Below, piece by piece: positions 24,701 to 36,900 of a DNA stretch of 64,000 nucleotides (its first letter is position 1; each line of letters starts with the position of its first letter). The translations under genes and the position numbers were made by a program. The stretch is taken from positions 15,833,225 to 15,897,224 of the forward strand of contig JAKZAP010000010.1 in assembly GCA_023053575.1 (NCBI GenBank), read 5' to 3'. A model generated the notes under the pieces. It saw only the letters and a program-made list of their open reading frames with translations. It ran no database searches and was not told where the DNA came from. This DNA is from Branchinecta lynchi (Eukaryota; Arthropoda; Branchiopoda; Anostraca; Branchinectidae).

Positions 24701-27700
24701 ATCCTCGTATTATCCGTTATGAAACTTCTGACGGTGTATGCATCGAAGGTAGCAAAACAAGGAAAATCGGCGAGGTTTTGTTAGGGGGGTCTCTACATTT
24801 TAATGTAGCCTACTTTACGAAATTAGGGTTTAGGAATGAGTGGAGCGATTACGAAAGTTGATTGAGTTAGTATTATAGGTAAGAAAGATCCTTTATAATC
24901 CCGCTGTGGCAGAGTCGCATATGGCGCTTAAGACTCCGACGGGGGCTCTTAGGACATCGCTGGATGCAGCAGCAGTCATTTGAAGCTCTTGGAAAAGATA
25001 ACGCAGAGCAGATTTAATTTTATTTTCCTCCAAGCGAAAGTAAAGACGTGTTGTTTGCCAAAATATGAAATGAAAAGAATTATTTTACAACTTTTCAGTT
25101 TTCCTTTGTGTGCGGTTTCAGCTGCTTCAAACGACATGCTTGTTTGACAAGAGGATGAAAGCTTAGATCAAAGTCTGTTTGCAAACCTTTAGAATCCCCA
25201 TAGTTTTGGCGAAATCTTTTGAGTTGACTGATGTCTTATATTTCCTTTTTGTAAGACAGGTGGGTTCCTCCAGACGTTTAATAACGTAACTAATGACGAC
25301 CATTATATGACGTTCCAAAACAATCAGTAGTAGCAGACTTCTCCAGCCATAGGTGACTGCAAATCACTGCTCACATTTTATCTATCGATATGAGAAACTT
25401 AATACTCAAAAAGATCATAACAGAAGTTTTGGCTCGAAAGATAATTCATAACATATCATAACACTATCGATATTTGCGAGAATCTTAATACTCAAAAAGA
25501 TCAGAAAAAGATCATGCTATCTGTTGTTAAAATTTCTGAGAGTGAAGTTCGAAATTAGAGCGCAAGAATGAATTCCGGAAAATAGATGACGTCAGGAAGA
25601 TTTGAAATAAAGTTAGTCGAAAAATCGGTCAAAATGTTTTTTGAAAACAGCCCAGAAATGGTTCGGAGTTTCTTTCGTTGACATAGAACCAGGGGGAGTA
25701 GAGCGACAGTTAGATGTACACTCATGAACAACATATCTCAACGAGTTCAAACCCCCTAACCCTTTCCTTGAAAACGGCTTGATCCTCATTTCTTCTGCTG
25801 GTTATCCCAATTATAGTACTTACATCCCTAGGCTTTCATATTTGAATCCTTTGAGCCGTGGAATACATTTGTTGTCGCATCACGCCTCGCAGCTTAGCAA
25901 CCCCTCCCCCCGGAACGTTTCATTTTATTACTCCCCTCTTTCCACTTCTTTCAAGGTAAATGTCGAACTCATAATCCAACAGGATCCCGTCGGCATCGTA
26001 TCAATTACTCAAAATTTCCCCGACTTCAAATCCTCACGTAATCTCCGGCGTCTCTGGGCAACAGCTTCGCTCTTGTCTGGATGAAATTATTTTCTACTTT
26101 CGACCTGAAAGTGCTGGAAACAAGAAGCGAGGTAGTTGTTTCCACTTAAGAAATTTCTCATTTTGTGGAGGTTTGGAGAACCATTTCTTAGGAAAGTGGA
26201 CGAGATGGGAAATGCGATCTGAGGAGCTGAGATATAGTCATGCAACAGGAAAATGTGGCTAGCTTGCTTGCTGGAATTTTTTGCGAAAAGATTTTGTTGT
26301 GAAGTAGAGGTATGCTTATTAATTGAACACTTTCCTAACTGGTTCAATACTGGTTAGAAAACAGACAAAAATGGAAAGGAAAAACAACAAACCTAATATC
26401 ATCTAATGCCAACTATTTCAGGGTTGTCCTGGCAAAAAATTTGAGTTGAAACTGTAATTTGATTTTATTTCGGATTTACAAATGTGCTTCTTCTTTTTGA
26501 GATGTCGGTTGATTTGACCCGCCATCTTCCTAGCTACATTCCACTTAGCAGAAGATTAAAATTCTGCAAGAAAACCAGGTGGCAGTTAACCGACTCAACA
26601 GCAAAATTTAAAACAAGAGCTAGAAGCTCATATGACCCTTGCAAGGCTGGCTAAGAGGATGAAAGTAGGGAATTTGCCAATTCGTGGGTTTGTTGTGATC
26701 ATTTGTAAACAAACTCTTCAGATAAGAATGATGATGGACCCTTGGAAATCACGAGAATGTATTGCTTGGTAAAAAGTATTTTATTTTTACACTTGGCTGT
26801 GATGCGCGCGCACTTTATGGGCGCTAGAAATTCAGTTGTAATCTGCTTTGAGGCAAAAATAATCCTGGGTACTTTAGGATGATGAATATATATAGTTTGG
26901 TCAAAATTCCTTTTTTTTACTTTTTGGTTAAGACGCACACTTTAAGGGTGCTTAAAATTCATCTCTAAACAATTCCTTGCGACAAAAACGATCATGGGCT
27001 AATGGAGATCAAGAAAATGTAGATTTAGCTTAAAGTATTTTTTGTACTTTGCTGCTATAATCAGTACTCTAAGGGATGGTCCGATCTGGAAAGTGACAAC
27101 TTTTAAGCCAATCTTGGCAAGTCTATAATGATCAAGCCAAGTTTCATCGTCTTAGCACATCTGGAAGTACCTTAAATCGCGATCACCGGATTTCCGGACC
27201 CCCCTCCAACTGTTCCCAGAGTGACCAAATCCGGTCGGGTTCTGTCACGGATGTATCTAGGGCTTATGCTTGTTCTTCCCATGCAGTGTCATCCCAATCG
27301 CTACGTCCTAAGCGTGCCACCAAATTCCCCTACCCCCTCCCCCTCGACTCCCCGACATTGATCGAATCCTGTCCATACTTGAAATGGGACATCTGAGATA
27401 TGATTTCTTTCCGAATATCAAGTTTCATTAAGATTCGATCACCCGTTTAAAAGTTGGACATATCTCAAGATTCCTGATTACCCCTTCCTCCACTCCCCCC
27501 ACGATGGTCAAACTTGAAAAACAACTGTTCTTAAGTTAAATGTGTCTAGTCCCTAATATGCCTGCCAAGTCCCATCGTCCCCTAACTCGAGAAGAGCGGC
27601 CTGACAGACCGACCGAAAAGTGATCCGTATATTGCACGTGAGCGAAGCTGCAAGTGCCAAAAAAGGAGGAAACGTGACGGGAACATTAATGGAATAAACA

Positions 27701-30700
27701 TCCTTTCCTGGTATGGGTTTTAGTTCTTTCTTCTACGAGCTTAAGGCGACGTCCAAATAAGCATACCTTACTGTACTTCCCCCCTACCTACTGCCTTGTT
27801 GGTCGTAATTGAAAGAAGTATTAATAAAAATGGAAGGGGGGGGGGTATCCTCGCTCCATCTTTCATTCCCGTCAGCTGCCATCGTCTCTGGACCATGTCG
27901 ATTATCTTCGTTCAAAGTGGTCATCTGATCGTCAACATAATAAAGCCCAGTCTTCGTGGCCGGTAGCAGCCTAAGTCCGTGACAAATTTCTCCCTGAGGT
28001 TAATTGATCATCCACCCTCCGAGGGAGGTCTCCAGCATTGTATATTGCCGGAGGGTCGATTATTTCTTATTTCCGCAATTGATTGGCTCAATGGCTCTTT
28101 ATCATGTTGGTGGCAGCTGTCCAGCTCAAGACTCAGTTCTATATTCGGTTACAAGATCAGAATTTCTTAATAATGTACGTAATTGCTGGACAGTGTTTCA
28201 TTGCTTGGCATGATTTCCGTTGAGTGGGGGAGGGGTCCAGTGCAATTACTCATCGGTGTTTGGTGGATCTAATCATATTAGTCGGCTGGGATTCTATTTG
28301 GCCTTGGTTGAACTTATGAACTTTCTATCCAAGTTCATCTTCCAGATTATACAAGTTCATAGTTTTACATACCTTAAGAGGTACCTAACGCAAGGGTCTT
28401 GCCAAGAAGGGTCGAAACATCACCTTAGCTGATTAATCCATTTAGCAGTACCAGACATGGTTCGCAGTCAGCTTGGGCTAAAGGAATACTGTGTGTTGCT
28501 ACTGTTTTTTTTATTCGGTTTCTTCCTTCATTTCTTTTTGTTCTTCCTCTTTCAGTTTTCTTCTCTTTCTTCAAAAAGTATGTGAAAATTAATGTAAAGT
28601 GAAGTTTTTTTTTCTGCCCCCACAGGCCCATTCGAGCTTTCCTGCAGTCAGAAGTATCAGCTACATGTATAAAGGATGTTAAGAGGGTTACAAAAGGTGT
28701 GTTCATGTAGTTTAGCATGTCAAATTGGTTTAAGTAAGTAAGTAAGTAATTTATTTATAACCCGCCATTTTGGAAAAGCGGAGTAAATGAAGAAAATAAA
28801 TAATAAATTATAAATTTGTGCAAATAATAAATTTGTACAATAAAGAGTATTAGCTAAAAAAACAAACAAAAAAAACTAAAACTTGTGTGATTGGTGTCTT
28901 TGCAGGATTACTTTGCTGGCTGAGTCTCGGAGAATAATTCTGCCCTTAGTCTTCTGAAAATTTAAGAACGCGTTTATTGTTGGCGTTTTCCTCGATTGTG
29001 CTAGCTTACTCAACCAGTCTTTTACACATTTTATCAGCTCATTATGGATTTCCGCCAGTCAATTTATTGCAACCTATGCACATGGCGAATATTTTAGGAA
29101 CATTTCAAAGAAATAAGGAATGCGGAACGAAAGTAAGAGACTAAAAAGAGTTAGAATGCCTGTAAATGTCTTTATTTTCTTTTATTTGCTTCTTTCACAT
29201 TAATAAAAATAAAAATATTAAAACTAGAACAAACTCTAAAAATTACTAAAAAATCAAGAAAAGATGGGTAGTATGTTTGACGATACTATTAACTATGGTA
29301 TACTATGGTAGCTCTGAAAAATGTGAAGATTTGTCCAGAAGCTTATACCGTGAAATTTATAACAGAGTAAAATAGTTTCCGTTTAGTCAAGGTTACGCCA
29401 CACCATATTTCGAACATATTCGAAACATTTAAAAATATCATCCCAACCAGATCGTCTTGAGGGACAAATGGTCTCACATACCGCCTCGACGGTTTTGCTA
29501 GCCGAAAAAGAAGTTTCGTTTCCTTGCGTCGTGTGCTGGGGCCTTGAGAATGGTTTAGGTTTGTCATCTACAATCCCTTTGTAGTTCGACCTTCTGGTTG
29601 TGAGATGAAGGGCTTTCCCGATTCCATCAACAAATTGGCCTGAGTCTCTCTCTCCTTTCTACTTCGATTGTCATCACTTGTTTTTCTAGTGGCACGTTTT
29701 CCATAAAAGGCCGCTCATTTGTGCGATTGAAACTCTTATTCATATGGAAATTCTTGCAGTGGATGTATGTTTTGACTCAGATCCAAGTAAATATTAACAT
29801 ATGTAATGTACCCTTGAGTGCTCACTAAAAAGAGATGCATTATGCGTCTGTGGGTGGGTTATGAAAGATAGAAACGAGGGGATTGTGCGCTCTCAACGCT
29901 GTGAGATAATACAAAACCGATCTACCCGTTGGTCCACTGGTCGGCCAGTTTTTAGCAGAGCAAAATAACACTAGGGAGTAGCGCCAAGACCTTTGCTTTC
30001 CATGTTTCACAATCGAGCCATACTTGTAGCGCCGCCCACTACGCTTGTGGCATTTAAAGCGAGACAAACTTGTGGGTTCAGAAATTTATAGTGAAGCTAA
30101 GACACGATCTACGCACATCAAATAAACAGGGGAGCTTGTATGTTTTTTTGCAGTGTTCAAAGTTTTAAGTTATTGTAGCCAACGCTGGTGCACGACTGAT
30201 TGAGTTACAGCAGGGACGTTCTCTATCACTAGTGGTGCTAGTGTCGCTTCTATTCGAGTGTGTGTCAGTTTTTTCAAATCTTGGCGTTAGTCCCTAGGGT
30301 TATTTTGCTCTGGTTTTTAGTGTTATGTCCTTTTCAGTGTTTTGGCTGAAAAAAAACAGTGGCATTCTGGTGCCTATGAAACTAGGTCCTTTTCGCCAAC
30401 TATTAACTAGAAATCTCGCTTTATCATCTCCATAATTATACGCCTCAGCTTTTATGCTTCATTTTTTATTTAATGGTAAAGAACCGATCGCAGAATTCTT
30501 GCTCACTTAGTCGAAGAAATGATAATGTATGACACATTGCAGCATTCTGCTACCTTAGGCAACAACAGTCCTTTTGGACATCTGTATGCTGCACTCAAGC
30601 CGTGTCATGTTGCAGGTTTCTGTGATTTTTGTGTCTCCTAACTTGATGCTTGGTGCAGCCACAGGATTGTGATTTGGCCTTTTTTTAACACTGGAGTTTA

Positions 30701-30905
30701 AAATATTTTTGCTTAGTTTAAGGTTTGATGACAATTAATATTCAACAAAACGCAAAGAAATGTGCACACAAGTGGGTAATAATACGTAAATAAACAATAG
30801 CAAACACATTCTTAATAAGAAGAGAGAGTAAAGAGAATACACACGGAACCAGACTGTTAAAACAGAAACTGAAAAAAGGGTGAAAAGGTGAAAGTTTATT
30901 GATTA

Positions 30906-30936
<31 letters not shown>

Positions 30937-33900
30937 AGATTTTTTTTAATTCCACCTCCACTCCACTCAGTGACGCAACTTTCTTTATCATCACAACTCA
31001 AATTTCTTATCTCTATACGTAACCTACACTTTACTCTTTTTACTCTTACACTAAATTCTAATTATAATTTATTTCCTACTTTAAATTATTATCAATCTTT
31101 TAATTTTATTTGAGCAGTTAAAACAATTACACTCAAAATAGCCGTATCCTACAATCAAAACCATATCATTCACATTAAAGTAATGGCTCAGCCGGTATCA
31201 CAGGGTGCCCTTCCAGCATAGGGCACCCCTTCCACCGTGACCAAAATTACCAAAAATAAATAAAAAACTTTTTTTTCTTTTTTTTTTACGGCTCTTCTTA
31301 ACCAGAACAACATTCCAACCTCCCAAACCACCCAATAAATGCCCTAAAAATAAAATACTCTATCTTAACAATATTTCAAAACAACTATGGAACAATACAT
31401 CATAAATCATACATAGATAGAGGATTTTATTCCCCATTTTTTCCCATTTATTCATCTATAATCCCTTTTAACTGCTCAAATTTAACAAACAAAAACACAA
31501 ATTCAAAATTCTATTTACAAATTGATTATTGGTGCAGCCAGTGACAGGGGTGAGCAAGAGTGAGCCGACGTTCACTACTTGACGCGGAAAATGGTTTCAG
31601 TATTTTTGAATGTCGGGTTGGATAAGTCGGTTATTCCCCTGAGCTCATATTTCTTAATTTATTTACTGAGTATTTCCAAAAAGCTGCAAGTTAAAAGCTT
31701 GTCGCTATACTCTTGATGACTATCTCTCCTTGCCGATGAAAAATCTCCGGCCTCTCCGGGTAGCTAGCGGAAGAAAGGCAGAAGTGGTGTCAAATCTGCG
31801 CCCAAAGATCGCGGTAATTGATTGACACAGGATTTGAGTCGTTGAGTTTGAGTCGTACGGGCACGCTTACTCCTTCTTCCTGAAGGTTACTGGCGTGTTT
31901 TGGACTTAACAGCGCTCCTGGTTTCCTACTCGTATCAACATTTGCTTCCGAATTTGCCAGTTGAATCACATCAAATCTCATTACTTCTCTGCTACCGCGA
32001 GTGTATTCGTTTGGCTAGTACAGTTTTGACTGACTTTTCATTGCTCTTCCACATTCGTATAATAGTAACCGGAAAAGAATTAGTAATATTAAAAAGTGGC
32101 ACATCACGAAACAAAAGTTTAATTCATTACTGAACTGAGTTGAAATCCTATTTATTCCTACATTGAAAGCTGTTGATTCGGTTCAACATTAACTGCATCT
32201 TCGACATTGCCTTCGTGCTTTAAGTGTCATAGACTGTTTCCGGATGTGGCATTCGACTTTTTTTTATTATTATTATTTCTTTCTGGTTTTCCGCCCGCTC
32301 GGACCTTCAGAGACCTAAACTTAAAAAATTTAAGACGTCTGGAGATGTCGTCTTCCCTTGGAATACGCTAGGCTACTTGCTCCCTTGAGGACCCGTCCAG
32401 ACCAATTAGGGCGAGCCAGAAGGGCCTTGTAAGACCTGGATACTCTCAGTCTTGCTCTAGTGGAAACACAAGAAAATCAACCATCTCAGGATATTGTTTC
32501 ATCTTAGTTTTGCCGAAAAAGACGTCGCGACTTTTTCTAGGTCGTCGTGTAGTAGCCTAGTGGGTTGGCGGCTGAACCTCTTTTTTGCTCACCCACCAGT
32601 ACTAAGAGATCATGGACAACATTACAGATGTGAACTGAAAAATGAAAAACGCCGAAAAAAGCTACAAAAGAGTTTCCCTTAGTGGGTTGGCGGCTGAACC
32701 TCTTTTTTGCTCACCAGCCAGTACTAAGAGATTATGGATAACATTACAGATGTGAACTGAAAGATGAAAAAAGCCGAAAAAGGCTACAAAAGAGTTTCCC
32801 TGAATTCTCTTACCATAGGTAGGCGGCCTCGCTTGTCAATTTGATGCTGCGACTCATCATTTTCTTTCATGCACATAATGAATCATCAGCTAATACCTTA
32901 GCAACAACTTGGCAATAACAAACTTTAAGTTCTTTTTTGTTCTTTTATTAATGTCTTTTTTGTTTTTTTTCTAATCTTCCGTGCTAAATATGTTGCTTCC
33001 TATACTAATATGAATTTGCTGAAGTCTTTTACTCTAAAGTCTTGATGGTAAATTAAAAAACAGAAGAAATTTACACATTGTTAAAAAGCAACAAAACGAA
33101 ATGAAACCCGGGGCAAAATCTAGCATGCGTCTTACGTCTTAAACGTTTTTAGCATGCGTCTTACGCGAATAGACGAAACTTCCCCGAATATTGATTCCTG
33201 CAAACGGTTTTCTTTCAACCATCGCATCAACCACTTTCCCCAGTTTCCACTTCAAAAAGCTCCCTCCTTAATTCTTTTAGCTCCTCGCAAACGTTTGATA
33301 TGTTAAAGCTTGATTTGACCTTCATCTTTTCTCATAAGAAAAGGTGTGGGTTGTCTGAAGTAAAAGCTGGAGACTGGGCTGGATTGAAAAGTCCTGGTCT
33401 TGGTAAGAACTTGATTGAAAAAAAAAAATTAGCTAGTGTATCTTGTTCCACCACATAATCTTGCGCATTTGTAATTTCTAAATATATACCTTCCTAAATC
33501 TGCTTGGTAGATAATAAGATTTAGAAGCCAGTAGGAAATATAATAGCATAATCATCATTACGTTGTTTGCTGCGGGGGGGGGGGAACAACTGTATCTGCT
33601 GGAGCAGTGGGTTGTGCAACGTAAGCCACGATAGGTGTTTGCTCAATAACAAGAGATATAAGCTCATATGACACTTGCAAGGTTGGTTGAGAGGATGAAA
33701 TATAGAATCTGCCTTTTTGTGGGTTTGGACTGATCATTTCTAAGCAAAACCCTTGAGAAAAGAATGACCACGGACCTTGGAAATCACGAGAATGTATTGT
33801 TTGATCAAAAATCTTTGTTTCACTTTTCGGTTAAGATGCGCACTTTAAGGGTGCTAGAGATGCAGTTTTTTGCTAGAGATGCCCGTTCCAAAGTTACGCA

Positions 33901-36900
33901 TGAGACATTATTCCGGATTCCCCCTCCCGCTACTCCCTCCACGATGATCGGATCCTTTTTATCTCAAAGTCAGTTTCATCGGGTCCCTGATATGCCTGCC
34001 AGGTTTCGTCGTGAAAATCCCCAAATCCCCCATCACCGGAATTCCGAGAAACGCCTCTCCACCCCACCCCCCCCCCTCAAAGTGTCCGGATCCAGTATAA
34101 TTGTGTGAACGATTAATCTAGATCAGATACGTGTTCTTCCCAGCAAGTTTCACTCCGGTCCCTCAATTCTAACCGTTTCTCGAGATTTCCGGTCCCCCCT
34201 CCCCAACTTGTCCGCAGCTGTCGAATCCGGTCGGGACTTCAAATGGGACATCAGAGATATGTCATCTATTCATTTCTTAAGTTTTATTCCAATCCGATCA
34301 CCCGTTCGAAAGTTACGTAATACTCAATTTTCCGGATTCCCACTCCATCCACCTCCCCCCCCCCCAGATGGTCGGATCGGAAAATTGATTAATGTGAGTG
34401 TCTACCTATGATATGTAAGTGCAGAGAGCTGAATGGATCCCGAAAGGAAGTTTTCAGAACGAATGCATACAATGAAGATATATGTGTGCACATCTATGAA
34501 CAAAAAACATAAATGATTATTTAAACCATCATAATGCGGAAAAGTAGCTTTGGATGCGTCAATGTTCAAATAAAGGCATTTGATAAATCAAATAACATGC
34601 ATTCACTCACATTGACTTCCTTCAGGTAGCTAGTCGCAAGTGGCTAATCCCGTTGCTAACCAACTAGATGCAGTACGGCAACGCCTGGATTCTTAATTCC
34701 TTTCCTTGAGCATAGTGAATTGTCATTTATTAGCTGCAGTATAAGCGAGTTTCAGAATTCATCATATTCTTGCTAATATTTCATAATGTTTCCTTTCATT
34801 TTGTTTCTGTTCTTGGTCGAAATTCGTTGCTGTTTATGACACGACTGTTTCATGTCTGAAATCTGGGCTGGCTGGCGGCTACTGAAAGTTACCAACAAAG
34901 AAGAGTAGCAACTCCAGGTTCTGATACAGCTCAGACGTCAGTCAATCATTTATCACTAGAACCGTAACCCGGACGCAGCCGAATGTTGGTTTCTCGTCTT
35001 TCTTGGAATAATTTTGGAAACGTATCAATGTAGGCTCTTGTTGCAAATTAAACTTGTCATAACTACCATCGTGTGCAAACAGGCGTCCAATAATGCTAGT
35101 AAGTAAGTAAGTAATTCATTTGTAACCCGCCTTTTCGAAAAAGCGGAGTAAAGGAAAGAAATTAAATAGGTGTCTTGTTTAACTATATAGGCTTCTGATT
35201 CAAAACTAGCGCTAACAAAACATTGCGTTACATTACTAAAATAAATATTAGTTAAAATAGATATATATTAAAAATTCGTTTTTATCCAACTACTCATGTA
35301 GAACTTGCTTCCATCAACAAATCACGACTACAACTGGGTGTTGCTGGGGGATGTTGGAGTTGTAGTAGTATTTTGCACGAATTGTTATGGCCAGTACGGC
35401 AACGCCTGGATTCTTAATTCCTTTCCTTGAGCATAGTGAATTGTCATTTATTAGCTGCAGTATAAGCGAGTTTCAGAATTCATCATATTCTTGCTAATAT
35501 TTCATAATGTTTCCTTTCATTTTGTTTCTGTTCTTGGTCGAAATTCGTTGCTGTTTATGACACGACTGTTTCATGTCTGAAATCTGGGCTGGCTGGCGGC
35601 TACTGAAAGTTACCAACAAAGAAGAGTAGCAACTCCAGGTTCTGATACAGCTCAGACGTCAGTCAATCATTTATCACTAGAACCGTAACCCGGACGCAGC
35701 CGAATGTTGGTTTCTCGTCTTTCTTGGAATAATTTTGGAAACGTATCAATGTAGGCTCTTGTTGCAAATTAAACTTGTCATAACTACCATCGTGTGCAAA
35801 CAGGCGTCCAATAATGCTAGTAAGTAAGTAAGTAATTCATTTGTAACCCGCCTTTTCGAAAAAGCGGAGTAAAGGAAAGAAATTAAATAGGTGTCTTGTT
35901 TAACTATATAGGCTTCTGATTCAAAACTAGCGCTAACAAAACATTGCGTTACATTACTAAAATAAATATTAGTTAAAATAGATATATATTAAAAATTCGT
36001 TTTTATCCAACTACTCATGTAGAACTTGCTTCCATCAACAAATCACGACTACAACTGGGTGTTGCTGGGGGATGTTGGAGTTGTAGTAGTATTTTGCACG
36101 AATTGTTATGGCCCTAGGGCCTTGTCGTGTTATTACAAGTCACAAATAGTTTGTAGTATCATTTAATTTGTTTACATTTTTTTTTCAGATGCCCCAGTTG
36201 TATCCCTACAAACCAGCCTTCCCAACGACTTGGAGGAGGGTGTTGATAGTGCCAGCATCTTATGCGAGGCAGATGCCAATCCCCCTGCGACTATCATCTG
36301 GAGGAAGGTGGGTAGTCTCGAAATTTTGGGTCTTCAGGAAAGTCTGGAGTTCGAGCCCGTGGATAGAAGTCATGCTGGTTCGTACACTTGCGAAGCAAGA
36401 AACGCTATTGGTTCGTCAGAGCTTGTGGAAACCACTATCGATGTTAAATGTAAGCATTACTCGTATTTCTTTTCGAGACAGTTTTTGGTTATTTGCAATC
36501 GTTTATTTCAGACCAAATCAGAGGGAAATAAAATACATCTTCGGCTCAAGCTAAGGATGACCTTCGGCCCTCAAGCTAAAGATGAGGACCGATAATTCAC
36601 TGAAGGATATTCTAGCTGACTTATCTAGTTTAAGTCATTTTTTTTTTGTTTTCCAAAAATGTAAGTTAGAAGCTTTTCGCTCTGCCAATGACAATCTCTT
36701 TATTTCACTAGCAGATTCTTGTTTTTGTTTCGTCATAATAAACAAATAGTCAAGAAATGGAAATAGATAATAAATAGTACTTGATTGAACACCTAGTTCA
36801 ATCAAGTCAATCAATCAATCAATCAAGTTTAATCCGAATAGCTAAAAGCTAGAAAAGGAGTACAATTTACAAAATACACAGACACACAAGAAACAAATTA

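Noticed and set aside
11750..36188. Hidden additional Ig exons in the large intron
   Set aside because: No open stretch with paired cysteines, core tryptophan and DxGxYxC was found between proper splice sites, and exon 4 joins exon 5 in frame.
36168..36554. 128-codon frame overlapping exon 5
   Set aside because: It is a different frame from the Ig domain, includes the polypyrimidine tract, and has no protein signature.
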